The notes under the pieces: model-generated
Database searches by the model: none
What the model saw: the letters and a program-made list of their open reading frames with translations, nothing else
Told to the model about the DNA's origin: nothing
Assembly (NCBI GenBank): GCA_934754775.1
Contig: CAKVIM010000003.1
Location: forward strand, 62,001-126,000
Source: an uncultured Candidatus Melainabacteria bacterium
GTDB taxonomy: Bacteria > Cyanobacteriota > Vampirovibrionia > Gastranaerophilales > Gastranaerophilaceae
Length of the DNA stretch: 64,000 bases
Direction of reading: 5' to 3'
Translations under genes and position numbers: made by a program
Shown here: one piece after another, positions 1-9,221 of the stretch
Layout of the letters: each line of letters begins with the position of its first letter
Numbering within the stretch: position 1 is the first letter of the stretch

Positions 1-83
1 AAATGTTTTATGCAAACTCTCTTGTTGTTTAATATACAGTTTGCGGATTTGTGGGGTGGTGGAGTTCGTCATAATAATTTATT

Positions 84-437
84 ATGGGAACTTTAAAAAT
101 TAAACGGGTTTATGACGAACCGCTTAAAAGTGATGGTATACGGATTTTGGTGGACAGGCTTTGGCCAAGAGGTGTTTCCAAAAGTCGTGCAAAAATCGAT
201 TATTGGCTTAAAGACATAGCTCCAACAAGTGAATTGAGAAAATGGTTTAATCACGAGCCGGAGAAGTTTGTTGAATTCTCGCAAAAATACCGAGAAGAAT
301 TGGATTACGCAAAAGACGAAGTTCAAAAAATAAAAACTCTATTGAAAACTCATAACGTGACTCTAATCTATGCCGCAAAATCGCCAACAATTAATCACGC
401 CATAGTTCTTAAAAATTATATTGAATCAAGAAATTAA
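84..437 (+). CDS. DUF488 family protein (YeaO-like)
   Basis: A 117-residue protein recognised by the DUF488 pattern: an N-terminal basic strand, then DRLWPRGVSKS at about residues 24-34, a W-L-K-D-I-A-P stretch at 42-48 and a C-terminal LIYAAKSPTINHAIVLK segment. The family is small, cytosolic and of unknown biochemical role; length is normal. There is no Shine-Dalgarno sequence. A TAATAA box lies six bases before the ATG with TTGTGG 17 bases further up, so it may be one of the leaderless genes of this window. It is the first gene, and no partner can be seen to its left. Family assignment is firm, function unknown. Confidence 0.8.
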   Translation: MGTLKIKRVYDEPLKSDGIRILVDRLWPRGVSKSRAKIDYWLKDIAPTSELRKWFNHEPEKFVEFSQKYREELDYAKDEVQKIKTLLKTHNVTLIYAAKSPTINHAIVLKNYIESRN

Positions 438-685
438 TCAAAACCCCTTGCTTGAGAGTTACTATCATCTGGTATAATTTTCTTGTGGAGAAAATTTATG
501 GATTCTATATGTAAGCACTGCAAAAATTTATACTTGATTTGTTTGGTGATTAATTCTGTACAGCATTCAATTGTACTAAGAGTTCTCTGGTTGATATCAA
601 GCATTTTAGCCAATTCTTGTCGCGTAATTGGCTGACGCCTCACGGGGCAACACCTCTCCCTAGCCCTCTGTCTTGACCAGCTCAC
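434..685 (-). pseudogene. remnant of a XRE-type helix-turn-helix gene
   Basis: The reverse frame contains a convincing XRE-like helix-turn-helix core (ITRQELAKMLDINQRTLSTIE, about residues 19-39), but what precedes it is an arginine/cysteine-rich stretch that does not resemble the usual first helix. The only start available is GTG without a ribosome site. The N-terminal part coincides with a GC-richer patch holding small hairpins (for example ATGAG-TTCG-CTCAT at 691-704). The simplest reading is a decayed regulator whose 5' end was replaced by intergenic sequence. It could instead be a short real regulator with an atypical N-terminus. Confidence 0.3.
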
Positions 686-837
686 ATTAAATGAGTTCGC
701 TCATGCTTCAGCTCTCTGTTTGCTCCTATAAGTAGAGGGAACGTGTTAAAGATATTAATCCTTTGGACTAAAATTTTAGACCTTATGGTCGTACTAATGC
801 TTAGCCTAATTGTGTAATATAAAATTGGGAGAGGTTT
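686..837. other. intergenic patch with small tetraloop hairpins
   Basis: This spacer holds short GC-rich hairpins, ATGAG-TTCG-CTCAT at 691-704 and GACC-TTAT-GGTC at about 780-791, and the ribosome site GGGAGAGG at 827-834 of the next gene. The hairpin style resembles that of the larger non-coding region at 28.4-28.8 kb. No reading frame in it looks coding. Confidence 0.4.
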
Positions 838-1611
838 ATGCAAATTGATGCAAGCATAGAAAAAAACTTAGCGAAGGTTAGCTCAAAAGTAACCGCACCA
901 AAGCGTTCACGCTCATACAATTTATGTGTGAAGGCGGATGCTCTTAGATTTGCTAAGATGTATAAAGAATCCGTGCAAACTTATCTTCAAGCCTTGATGA
1001 TGGATAGGTCTGAAGTTAAGGCATATTTCGGGCTTGCAATGTCATATAAATATTTGAAAGAATACAAAAAAGCAATCTCGACTCTGCTTAAACTAATTGA
1101 TATTGACGATTCGAATGACGAATACTTCTTTGAACTCGGCGTGTGCTATCTTTCAGACGGGGAGCCGGCAGAAGCTATCGGGCATTTGATTAAGGCGATT
1201 TTGATTAACAAAGAAAATTTGGAAGCACAAATTCAGCTTGCAATTGCACACGAACTTGTTGACGAAGCGGATTTGTCGCTAATGATTTATAATAAACTTA
1301 TTGAAACCAACCCTGAATTCTTGAAAGCTTATTATAACAAGGCTGCAATGCTTATGGGTATGGGTAATTTTATGGAAGCATCAAGAACTTTCTTCCAACT
1401 TATTAAGCGAAACCCTGATTATTATAAAGCATATCTTGGAATTGCAATGAGTTTCGATAAGATGGCGAAATATAAAGACGCAGTCAGATATTATAAGAAG
1501 TTTTTGGAACTCAAACAATTCTCTGAGGATGCGATTTTTGCTCGCAACAGAGTTGACGAATTAAGACGCAAATATTTTTCCAGAGAAAACAATTTTACTG
1601 TTGTTGAGTAA
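838..1611 (+). CDS. TPR-repeat protein, cytosolic
   Basis: A 257-residue protein made almost wholly of tetratricopeptide repeats (about residues 26-245) with the typical pattern of paired helices, such as AYFGLAMSYKYLKEYKKAISTLLKLI and KAYYNKAAMLMGMGNF. No signal peptide is visible. TPR solenoids mediate protein-protein contacts; the partner cannot be told from sequence. The start is supported by GGGAGAGG four bases upstream. Its 3' end overlaps by 17 bases the end of the convergent TPR gene at 1595-2161, so two unrelated-length TPR proteins sit tail to tail. Confidence 0.8.
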   Translation: MQIDASIEKNLAKVSSKVTAPKRSRSYNLCVKADALRFAKMYKESVQTYLQALMMDRSEVKAYFGLAMSYKYLKEYKKAISTLLKLIDIDDSNDEYFFELGVCYLSDGEPAEAIGHLIKAILINKENLEAQIQLAIAHELVDEADLSLMIYNKLIETNPEFLKAYYNKAAMLMGMGNFMEASRTFFQLIKRNPDYYKAYLGIAMSFDKMAKYKDAVRYYKKFLELKQFSEDAIFARNRVDELRRKYFSRENNFTVVE

Positions 1612-2161
1612 GCTTGTTGTAGTTGTCTAAGTATGTTTGAGCGAGTTTTGGCTTGTTAAGCTCTTTGTAGACGTATGCTAAATTATAGTGAAACTCCGGA
1701 ATATCGGATTTTAGCAAAATAGCTTTGTTGAGGTTTGTTTTAGCTTTGCCTAATTCGCCCATTTTAATATATGCACAAGCCATGTTGAAGAAAACATAAG
1801 GATTTTCTTTATTTAGAGAAGCAGCTTTTTTGTAATTTTCTATCGCCAAATTGAACTGCGAATTCTCTGCATAGTAGTTTGCGAGATTGTAGTACGCTTT
1901 ATAGTATTTAGGGTTCGTAACTTTTGCTTTCTGGTACATAAAAACAGCGTTTTCTTTTTCGCCCTTATCTTCCAGTACGTTACCCAAAAGCAGCCAATCT
2001 TGTGCAGTACGGTCAGATTCGTTAATCTGGAGAATTAAATCCATAGTTTTGTTAAAATTATTGTCGCTATAAAAAGCAGTTGCTTGCTTCGACAAGTCGT
2101 CTGACGCAAATACAGTCGTACAAGCGGCGAATAATAAAGCTGTAATTAAAAATCTTCTCAT
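1595..2161 (-). CDS. exported TPR-repeat protein
   Basis: A 188-residue protein with a clear signal peptide (MRRF then a hydrophobic core, predicted cleavage after VFA at residue 19) followed by four or so tetratricopeptide repeats (residues 24-180). It should sit in the periplasm or at the envelope and act as a scaffold; the partner is unknown. There is no Shine-Dalgarno sequence: TATAAT (2168-2173) ends exactly six bases before the ATG, and TTGATT (2191-2196) is placed 17 bases further upstream, so the mRNA probably begins at the start codon. Confidence 0.8.
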   Translation of the reverse strand: MRRFLITALLFAACTTVFASDDLSKQATAFYSDNNFNKTMDLILQINESDRTAQDWLLLGNVLEDKGEKENAVFMYQKAKVTNPKYYKAYYNLANYYAENSQFNLAIENYKKAASLNKENPYVFFNMACAYIKMGELGKAKTNLNKAILLKSDIPEFHYNLAYVYKELNKPKLAQTYLDNYNKLTQQQ

Positions 2162-2167
2162 ACCCAG

Positions 2168-2196
2168 ATTATACGAAAAAATTTTGGTTTAATCAA
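2168..2196 (-). promoter_or_regulatory. sigma-70 promoter giving a leaderless mRNA
   Basis: On the minus strand TTGATT (2191-2196), a 17-base spacer and TATAAT (2168-2173) precede the ATG at 2161 with six bases in between. Transcription would start at or next to the A of the ATG. Confidence 0.65.
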
Positions 2197-2232
2197 ATTG
2201 TAACTGCTTAATAAGTAAAAGAAGTTTTTTTA

Positions 2233-2261
2233 TTGAAATTAATTCATGTAAATGATACACT
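2233..2261 (+). promoter_or_regulatory. sigma-70 promoter of the GH77 gene
   Basis: TTGAAA (2233-2238), a 17-base spacer and TACACT (2256-2261) lie upstream of the gene starting at 2296. The mRNA would carry a leader of roughly 27 bases containing AAGGAG, in contrast to the divergent leaderless gene at 2161. Confidence 0.5.
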
Positions 2262-2295
2262 TAATTTTAGAAGAGAAGATAAGGAGTAAAAATTT

Positions 2296-4164
2296 ATGGT
2301 CTGTTTAACAACAAAAAAAGCTGACGCTAAACTCGTTTCTGAAGCTCTTAAAGCTTTAGGCAAAGATAATTTCGCATTAATTATTCACGGAAGCAGCTTC
2401 CCATCTAAAGACGGCGAAGACACAGGATTTGGAACATTCAATTCTGAATCAGGTCACGAATTAATTGATTATGCTCACGGTATTTTTAATGCACTTCAAC
2501 TTGGACCTGCCGGTAAAACTAAGAGCACAGATTCTTCACCATATACAGGTACAATTTTTTCAGGTAATCCATTGTTTATTGACCTGAAACAATTGACTGA
2601 AAAGAAGTGGGATAACATTCTTTCTCAAGAAACTTTTGAAAAAGTTGTTGCAGGAAATCCTAACCAAAATCAAGGAAGAACTGCTTATTCATACATAATG
2701 AAGGCTCAAAATGAGGCTCTTAAAGAAGCTTGGAAAAACTTTAAAGAAATCCACGGCGGACTTTTCGGTTCTCCATTGAAGAAAGATTTTGACAAATTTA
2801 AAAAAGAAAATGCTTTTTGGCTAGACAATGACTCATTATACGAAGCACTTTCTATCGAAAATGATAACGACTTCTGGTATACTTGGAAAACCGAATCAGA
2901 TAAAAACTTGATGAATCCTAAATCAGAAGAAGAAAAGAAAGCTGCAGAATCTAGAATTGCAGACATCAAAAACAGATATGAAGATGAAATCGAATTCTAC
3001 AAGTTCTGCCAATTTGTTTTAGAAATTCAAAACGAAGAAACTAAGAAATTTGCTTTATCAAAAGGCATCAAGATGATTGCTGACCGTCAAGTTGCGTTCT
3101 CTGACAGAGATGCTTGGGCTTATCAATCATTATTCTTGGAAGGTTGGTACTTAGGTTGTCCGCCGGATTATTTCTCAAAAGACGGGCAAGCTTGGGGTTT
3201 CCCTGTAATGGATCCGGACAAAATGTTCAACGCTGATGGTTCTTTGGGTGAAGGTGGTATCTTGATGAAAAACCTTTACAAAAAGATGTTTAAAGAAAAC
3301 CCTGGTGGCGTAAGAATTGACCACATCGTAGGTTTAATCGATCCATGGGTTTACAAAGTAGGCAAAAAACCAATGCCGGAACAAGGTGCAGGCAGACTAT
3401 ATTCATCTCCGGAACATCCTGAACTTAGCAGATATGCTATTGCCAGAAATGAAGATCTTGACTGGACTTTAGAAGCTGATAAAGAAAAAAGAGTTAAAAC
3501 TCTTTCTGAAGAACAAATCAAGCTTTATGGTAGATTGATTGAAAAAATCGTTATCGCTGCTGCTAAAGAATGTGGTCTGGATAAAAATGCAATCGTTTGC
3601 GAAGACTTGGGTACTTTAACAAATCCGGTTGACGCTGTAATGAAGAAATACGAATTGCAAGGTATGAGATTGACTCAGTTTGTAGTTCCTGAAAAACCCG
3701 AACACCCATACAGATGTAAAAATATTACCGAGCATGTTTGGAACATGGTTGGAACACACGACAACTTGCCGATTTCTATGTGGGCAGAAAGCATGATTAA
3801 TACTCACGAAGGCTATTTGCACGCTAAAAACCTTGTTGAAGATTTGTTCGCAGAAGCTGAAAACAAAGATGATATCATTGTTAGATTGACTCAAGATAAA
3901 GAATATTTGAGATTTGTTAAATTGACAGAAATCTTCGCTTCAAAAGCAAGAAATGTTCAAATGTTCTTCACTGATTTCTTCCAAATCAATGATGTATACA
4001 ATAGACCTGGAACATCAGGCGACCAAAACTGGTCACTTAGACTTCCTAACAATTATCAAGAACTTCAACCAATCGATTTGCAAGCACTATTGAAAGCTGC
4101 AATCATTGCAAGAGGTAAAGAATTTGCGTCTAAACACGCTAGCTTGATTGAAAAATTAGGTTAA
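2296..4164 (+). CDS. malQ: 4-alpha-glucanotransferase (GH77)
   Basis: Transfers alpha-1,4-glucan segments between maltodextrins (amylomaltase), a cytosolic step of glycogen and maltodextrin use. The GH77 landmarks are present: QLGPAGKT-SPY near residues 68-83, WGFPVMDPD near 300-308, the nucleophile Asp342 in RIDHIVGL, Glu436-Asp437 in CEDLG and THDN at 487-490. At 622 residues it is somewhat long, with a helical insert at about 140-250. The start follows AAGGAGTAAAAATTT. A strong terminator follows. A second, more divergent GH77-like gene lies at 36292-38010. Assignment to the family is firm; the acceptor preference is not knowable here. Confidence 0.88.
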   Translation: MVCLTTKKADAKLVSEALKALGKDNFALIIHGSSFPSKDGEDTGFGTFNSESGHELIDYAHGIFNALQLGPAGKTKSTDSSPYTGTIFSGNPLFIDLKQLTEKKWDNILSQETFEKVVAGNPNQNQGRTAYSYIMKAQNEALKEAWKNFKEIHGGLFGSPLKKDFDKFKKENAFWLDNDSLYEALSIENDNDFWYTWKTESDKNLMNPKSEEEKKAAESRIADIKNRYEDEIEFYKFCQFVLEIQNEETKKFALSKGIKMIADRQVAFSDRDAWAYQSLFLEGWYLGCPPDYFSKDGQAWGFPVMDPDKMFNADGSLGEGGILMKNLYKKMFKENPGGVRIDHIVGLIDPWVYKVGKKPMPEQGAGRLYSSPEHPELSRYAIARNEDLDWTLEADKEKRVKTLSEEQIKLYGRLIEKIVIAAAKECGLDKNAIVCEDLGTLTNPVDAVMKKYELQGMRLTQFVVPEKPEHPYRCKNITEHVWNMVGTHDNLPISMWAESMINTHEGYLHAKNLVEDLFAEAENKDDIIVRLTQDKEYLRFVKLTEIFASKARNVQMFFTDFFQINDVYNRPGTSGDQNWSLRLPNNYQELQPIDLQALLKAAIIARGKEFASKHASLIEKLG

Positions 4165-4170
4165 TGATTT

Positions 4171-4217
4171 AAAAAAGAGTGGCGGAAATGCTTTGCATTT
4201 CCGCCACTCTTTTTGTA
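4171..4217 (+). terminator. rho-independent terminator of the GH77 gene
   Basis: A 19-bp stem AAAAAGAGTGGCGGAAATG pairs with its complement across a short CTTTG loop and runs into a T tract. Confidence 0.9.
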
Positions 4218-4220
4218 TAG

Positions 4221-4256
4221 AAAAACGGCGAGGGCTTTAGCCCTCGCCGTTTTCGT
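4221..4256 (-). terminator. terminator of ileS
   Basis: The palindrome AAAACGGCGAGGGCT/AGCCCTCGCCGTTTT follows the ileS stop on the minus strand and ends in a T run. It sits directly beside the oppositely directed terminator of the previous gene. Confidence 0.85.
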
Positions 4257-4259
4257 TTC

Positions 4260-7064
4260 TTATTCTGTTACAGCTTCATAACAATCCGAGCAAATCGTTT
4301 CGTGACCTGCGTGTTCGCCAAGTTTTCTAAACTTCCAGCAACGTTCGCATTTTTCACCTTCTGCTTTTGTTACCCAAACTGTTATGCCACCTTCTGTGTA
4401 TTCATTCAAGACTTCAGCCGGAGCTTCGTCAGCCACATAAGCTTGAGAAGTAATGAAGATATCAGCTAAATCTGTAGCATTTGCTTTCAAGATTTCACTA
4501 TCATCAGATTTAACATAAACAGCAACTTCTAAAGAGCTTCCGACTTTCTTTTCTGCTCTTAGTGGCTCAATAGCACGAGTTACAACTTCTCTTGTCTTTA
4601 AGATTTTTGTAAAATCTTCTTCAAGCTGACTGTTGTTCCAAGTCTCATTTACCCCTACCCAATCAGCAAGCAAGATACTTTCTAATCCGCCTCGTTGCAT
4701 TTCCGGAGTGTTTTGCCAAATGTCTTCTGCTTGGTGAGGCATTACAGGAGTTAAAATTCTAACCAAAACTTGTAATGTTTCATAAAGAACAGTTTGACAA
4801 GCACGTCTTGAAACTGATTTTTTGCCCGCAGTATAAAGTCTGTCTTTTACGATATCAAGATAGAAAGAACTCAAATCTACCGCTGCAAAGTTTTGCAAGC
4901 ATTGGAAATACTTGTAGAATTCATAATTATCAAACGCTACTGTAACTTCTTCTACAACTTTGTTCAATTTGTGAAGCGCAAATTTATCAATTGGTTTCAA
5001 ATCTTCGTACTTCACATAATCCTTTGCAGGGTCGAAGTCGAAAATATTACCGAGCAAAAATCTTGCAGTGTTTCTTGTTTTCTTAAAAATTTCAGCAAGC
5101 TGTTTAATAATATTATCACCGATTTTTGTATCGTTTCTGTAATCGACTGACGCAGCCCAAAGTCTTAAAATATCTGCACCATAGTTTTTGATAATATCAT
5201 CAGGTCTGATGTAATTACCTAAAGACTTAGACATTTTTCTACCGTCTTCTCCGAAAACAAAACCGTGCGTAAGAACTGATTTGTAAGGTGCTTTACCTTG
5301 TACAGCCATTGATGTTAATAGAGAAGATTGGAACCAACCTCTGTGTTGGTCAGAACCTTCCAAATACATTTCAACAGGAGTGTGACCCAATTGTTCTGAA
5401 CGTTTTTCAACAACAGCTCTCCAAGTTACACCTGAATCGAACCAAACATCCATAATGTCTTTTTCTTTTCTAAAATGTTTTTTACCGCAATGAGGGCAAA
5501 CAAAATCTTTTGGCAATAATTCTTCTGCTGAATACTTAACCCAAGCATCAGAGCTTTCTTTTTCAAACATTTTTGCTACGTTTTCAATAGATTCATCAGT
5601 AACAATAGGTTCTCCGCATTCTTCACAGTAGAATACAGGAATTGGAACACCCCACGCTCTTTGACGTGAAATACACCAATCAGTACGACCTTGAACCATG
5701 TTAGAAATTCTTGCTTCACCGCTTGCAGGAATCCATTTAACCCCCTTAATTGCTTCCAATGTAGCATCACGGAATTTATCAACCTTAACAAACCATTGCG
5801 GAGTTGCTCTGTAGATTACAGGATTTTTACATCTCCAGCAGTGTGGATAAGAGTGGTTAATATCAGCTGCTGCAAGCAAAGCTCCGCAGTTTTGAAGTTT
5901 TTCGATAACGATTTTACCGCCTTTATAGTAAGGAATACCTTCCAAATCTTTGTCGCCAACGATTTCTGTCCAAACACCTTTACTGTCAAGCGGTGAAAAT
6001 ACTTCAATATTGTATCTGCAACCTACTTCGTAGTCTTCAAGACCGTGGCCAGGAGCTGTGTGAACCGCACCTGTACCGGCATCAAGCGTAACGTGTTCAC
6101 CTAAAATTATTGGTGATTTTCTGTTATAAAGCGGGTGATTTGTATTTAATAATTCTAAATCAGCACCCTTAACAGAGCCGATTACGTTAATATCTTTTTC
6201 TTCCCAATTTACGCCTTCAAGGAAGCTTGCTAACAAGCCTTGAGCGATTACATAAACATCATTATTGTAAGTGAAGAATGTATAATCAAATCTCGGGTGC
6301 ATACTGATTGCCATGTTTGACGGAATTGTCCAAGGAGTTGTTGTCCAAATTACCGTATAAACATTGTCATTTGGCAAATCAACTAATTGCTTAATTTTAT
6401 TTACCCCTTCTTCATCAAACTTAAATCTTACATAGATTGATGTTGAAGTATGGTCTGCGTATTCAACTTCTGCTTCAGCTAAAGCAGTTTCGCAAGAAGC
6501 ACACCAGTAAACAGGTTTCAAACCTTTTTCGATATAACCTTTTTTATACATATCGCCGAAAACTCTAACTTGTTCAGCTTCAAATTCTGGATTAATAGTT
6601 AAATAAGGATGTTCCCAATCACCCCAAACGCCAAGACGTTTGAATTCTGATTCTTGACCTTTCAAACTGTTCCAAGCAAATTCTCTGCATTTTGCTCTTA
6701 ATTCTGCAGGAGTAACAGCTTCACGTCCGCCTTTGATGTTTTTAACAACCTTGTTTTCAATTGGCAAACCGTGTCCGTCGTACCCCGGAACATAAGGTGC
6801 GTAGAAGCCGGACATAGATTTATACTTAATCAAAATATCTTTTAAAATTTTGTTTAAAGCTGTACCAACGTGAATCTTTTCGGAACTCAAATACGGAGGG
6901 CCGTCGTGCAAAATAAACTTGTTTGCCTTATCTCTTTGTGCAATGTTCTTTTCATAGATTTCATGTTCTTCCCAAAACTTTTGAGTTTCAGGTTCTTTCT
7001 TCGTAGCGTTTGCTCTCATTTCCAAAGTAGTCTTTGGCAAATTCAACGTTTCTTTGTATTCCAT
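4260..7064 (-). CDS. ileS: isoleucyl-tRNA synthetase, with a variant HIGH motif
   Basis: Charges tRNA-Ile with isoleucine and edits valine. At 934 residues the architecture is that of bacterial IleRS: catalytic core with HDGPPY at 53-58, editing domain with WTTTPWT near 240-246, DVWFDSGV near 539-546, KMSKS at 610-614 and a C-terminal zinc finger (CERCWKF and CSDC, near 909-928). The oddity is the first signature: residues 65-68 read HVGT instead of HxGH, and the segment before it is LSSEK instead of the usual ANG, one residue longer. All other signatures are intact. No T-box leader is visible in the 116-base spacer. The start follows a GAGG site. Confidence 0.95.
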   Translation of the reverse strand: MEYKETLNLPKTTLEMRANATKKEPETQKFWEEHEIYEKNIAQRDKANKFILHDGPPYLSSEKIHVGTALNKILKDILIKYKSMSGFYAPYVPGYDGHGLPIENKVVKNIKGGREAVTPAELRAKCREFAWNSLKGQESEFKRLGVWGDWEHPYLTINPEFEAEQVRVFGDMYKKGYIEKGLKPVYWCASCETALAEAEVEYADHTSTSIYVRFKFDEEGVNKIKQLVDLPNDNVYTVIWTTTPWTIPSNMAISMHPRFDYTFFTYNNDVYVIAQGLLASFLEGVNWEEKDINVIGSVKGADLELLNTNHPLYNRKSPIILGEHVTLDAGTGAVHTAPGHGLEDYEVGCRYNIEVFSPLDSKGVWTEIVGDKDLEGIPYYKGGKIVIEKLQNCGALLAAADINHSYPHCWRCKNPVIYRATPQWFVKVDKFRDATLEAIKGVKWIPASGEARISNMVQGRTDWCISRQRAWGVPIPVFYCEECGEPIVTDESIENVAKMFEKESSDAWVKYSAEELLPKDFVCPHCGKKHFRKEKDIMDVWFDSGVTWRAVVEKRSEQLGHTPVEMYLEGSDQHRGWFQSSLLTSMAVQGKAPYKSVLTHGFVFGEDGRKMSKSLGNYIRPDDIIKNYGADILRLWAASVDYRNDTKIGDNIIKQLAEIFKKTRNTARFLLGNIFDFDPAKDYVKYEDLKPIDKFALHKLNKVVEEVTVAFDNYEFYKYFQCLQNFAAVDLSSFYLDIVKDRLYTAGKKSVSRRACQTVLYETLQVLVRILTPVMPHQAEDIWQNTPEMQRGGLESILLADWVGVNETWNNSQLEEDFTKILKTREVVTRAIEPLRAEKKVGSSLEVAVYVKSDDSEILKANATDLADIFITSQAYVADEAPAEVLNEYTEGGITVWVTKAEGEKCERCWKFRKLGEHAGHETICSDCYEAVTE

Positions 7065-7180
7065 ATTCTATTCCTCATGCATTTCTCTTTTTGCTAGTTT
7101 ATAAAATAGCATAAACAAAGCGAGTTATAAAGAGTTTTAAATAAATTAGCAAAAATTTTTTTCACAGTTTTTTATTCAAT

Positions 7181-7804
7181 ATGCAAGTTAACAAGATTAA
7201 AACTCCGGAATTATTTTGCCAAAAGTATTGGAAGCGTATTCTTTCTCAAAATGCTACGCCTGTTGAGAGTTTGAGTGAAAGTTTTCATATAAATGATACC
7301 AATTTATACTTAATCGGCGGTTATAAACCTATAAGCGGCAAAAATCTTGCAAGCGTTATTGCGACGACGGACAAAGAATTTAAACTATATAAATCGACTG
7401 ATAAAAAACTTACCCTATGGCGTGGTATATGCGGGGTTGAGATGTACAAGCATCCATACATGAAATTATTGATGGCAAAGTGTAAAAAGCTTAAAAAAGG
7501 TGATATTTTATGTATGAGAGAGTATGCTTACGCAACCGATAAAAAAGAACAAGCACAAGGAATTTATACTCAAAACAACGGTATTTTATACGAAATTACG
7601 GTCCCTAAAGGCTCAAGAATAGCGGATGATTGGAACTACATTTTCCCAAGGTATTCAAAATTTCTTTGCACTGAAAATACTGCGGTAAAAGAAGAAGATG
7701 AAAATTACAGGCTAATAAAACTCACATACCTGCAACCGAATTCTCAACTGCCTCAAAAACCAAAACAAGAAACTTTCTGGCAAAAATTAAAATCTCTGTT
7801 CTAA
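7181..7804 (+). CDS. ADP-ribosyltransferase-like protein, degenerate active site
   Basis: A 207-residue protein resembling the mono-ADP-ribosyltransferase exoenzyme fold: LTLWRGI with the candidate NAD-binding Arg81, then KKGDILCMREYAYAT (104-119) at the place of the STS strand, then GILYEITVPKGSRI (134-147), a typical core strand, then FPRYSKFL (155-162) where active enzymes have ExE. The STS serine is replaced (YAT), and both glutamates are missing (Tyr158, Lys160). No signal peptide. It may be a non-catalytic relative or a differently built enzyme. No Shine-Dalgarno or clear promoter box is seen before the ATG. It overlaps the convergent symporter gene by 4 bases. Confidence 0.5.
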   Translation: MQVNKIKTPELFCQKYWKRILSQNATPVESLSESFHINDTNLYLIGGYKPISGKNLASVIATTDKEFKLYKSTDKKLTLWRGICGVEMYKHPYMKLLMAKCKKLKKGDILCMREYAYATDKKEQAQGIYTQNNGILYEITVPKGSRIADDWNYIFPRYSKFLCTENTAVKEEDENYRLIKLTYLQPNSQLPQKPKQETFWQKLKSLF

Positions 7805-9054
7805 GCTTCTTTGCTCGTCTCTATGAAATTATTCATCTTGTCGTAATCAAAAGCGTTTTCCCAACGAGCAATAACCACAGTCGCAACGCAGTTGCCAATA
7901 AGGTTTACAGCGGTTCTTCCCATGTCCAAAATCTGGTCAATGCCCAAAAGTACTGCAACACCCACAATCGGGATTCCAAAACTTGTCAACGTTCCTGCTA
8001 AAACAATAATTGCTGCTCTCGGAACTCCTGCAACACCTTTGCTGGTCAACATTAGAGCGAACATTACAACAAGTTGCTGTTCAATGCTCAAATTTATACC
8101 GACAAGTTGTGTTGAAAAGATTACAGCCATTGCTAAATACAAAGTTGAGCCGTCAAGATTAAAAGTATATCCCGTCGGCATTACAAAGCCAACAATTGAT
8201 TTCGGAACGCCGAAGTTTTCCATAATACTCATAGCTTTCGGTAAAGCTGCTTCTGAACTCGCGGTCGTAAATGTTAGCAAAGCCGGTTCCTGAATCGCTT
8301 TGACAAGTTCAATAACAGAAATCCCAACGATTCTGCAAGCTATAATGAGCACTAATGCTACAAAAACAGCCAACGCAACATACAAAGATAAGATTATTTT
8401 TCCGTAATTGAACAAAATCGCAATCCCGTTTGAGCCTACAGTATAAGCGATTGCACCAAATATCCCGACAGGAGCAAAAAACATTACGTACTCCGTGAAC
8501 TTGAACATTATTGAAGCAACCGAATTTAATATATCAACAACAGGCTGTGCCTTCTTACCCACAGCACATATAGCCAATGCGAAGAATATACAAAAAACTA
8601 CAATCTGCAATAGATTCCCGTCTGCCATTGCTTGAAAAATACTTGTAGGACAAAGCCCCAATAACAATTCTCCAAACGAATTGTGGTGCGTCGTAGAAGC
8701 CATCTCAACTATTCTTGTCAAACCTGTCTGTGACGTCGCAATATTGCCCATGCCGACTCCGGGTCTGAATAAATTTGCGAAGCTTAAGCCGATAAACAAC
8801 GCCAAAGTCGTTACAACTTCAAAATAAGCAAGTGTCTTAACACCCAATCTTCCAAGGCTTTTGACATCACCATGTCCCGCAATCCCCACAACCAACGTTG
8901 CAAACAACAAAGGTGCGATAATCATTTTTATCATACGCAGAAAAATCTCTGCCAACACGTGAAGTCTGACTGCGAAGTCTGGGAAAGCCCAGCCTACAAA
9001 AATACCTAAAAATAAAGCTATAAATATGGCTATTGTTAATTTCGACTGTTTCAA
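7801..9054 (-). CDS. dicarboxylate/amino acid:cation symporter (DAACS family)
   Basis: A 417-residue inner-membrane carrier of the SDF/GltP-DctA family that imports glutamate, aspartate or C4-dicarboxylates with protons or sodium. Signatures include the N-terminal MIKMIIAPLLFATLVVGI helix (42-59), the NLDGS motif in helix 7 (equivalent to NMDGT, near 297-301) and the second hairpin segment SKGVAGVPRAA (near 338-348). About eight transmembrane helices plus two re-entrant loops fit the known fold. Substrate cannot be fixed from sequence. The start has GGAAAAG upstream. The gene is divergent from rpsL across 297 bases. Confidence 0.88.
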   Translation of the reverse strand: MKQSKLTIAIFIALFLGIFVGWAFPDFAVRLHVLAEIFLRMIKMIIAPLLFATLVVGIAGHGDVKSLGRLGVKTLAYFEVVTTLALFIGLSFANLFRPGVGMGNIATSQTGLTRIVEMASTTHHNSFGELLLGLCPTSIFQAMADGNLLQIVVFCIFFALAICAVGKKAQPVVDILNSVASIMFKFTEYVMFFAPVGIFGAIAYTVGSNGIAILFNYGKIILSLYVALAVFVALVLIIACRIVGISVIELVKAIQEPALLTFTTASSEAALPKAMSIMENFGVPKSIVGFVMPTGYTFNLDGSTLYLAMAVIFSTQLVGINLSIEQQLVVMFALMLTSKGVAGVPRAAIIVLAGTLTSFGIPIVGVAVLLGIDQILDMGRTAVNLIGNCVATVVIARWENAFDYDKMNNFIETSKEA

Positions 9055-9182
9055 AATCTTTTCCTTTTAACTTTATGGGAAGAAAAATTCCATTAATTCC
9101 ACTCAATACTAAATTATACACAAAAAAAGATTTTTTTCATAAAATATAAGCTTTAGAAATATTTACAAAACATCTCTCATGA

Positions 9183-9211
9183 TTGACACCTATTCATGTT
9201 CGTCCTACTAT
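9183..9211 (+). promoter_or_regulatory. strong sigma-70 promoter for rpsL-rpsG
   Basis: TTGACA (9183-9188), exactly 17 bases, then TACTAT (9206-9211). This would start the rpsL mRNA near 9218, leaving a leader of about 130 bases. Confidence 0.7.
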
Positions 9212-9221
9212 TAAGGTACTC

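Noticed and set aside
7065..7180. T-box leader for ileS
   Set aside because: The spacer is only 116 bases, with no T-box consensus and no terminator/antiterminator pair.
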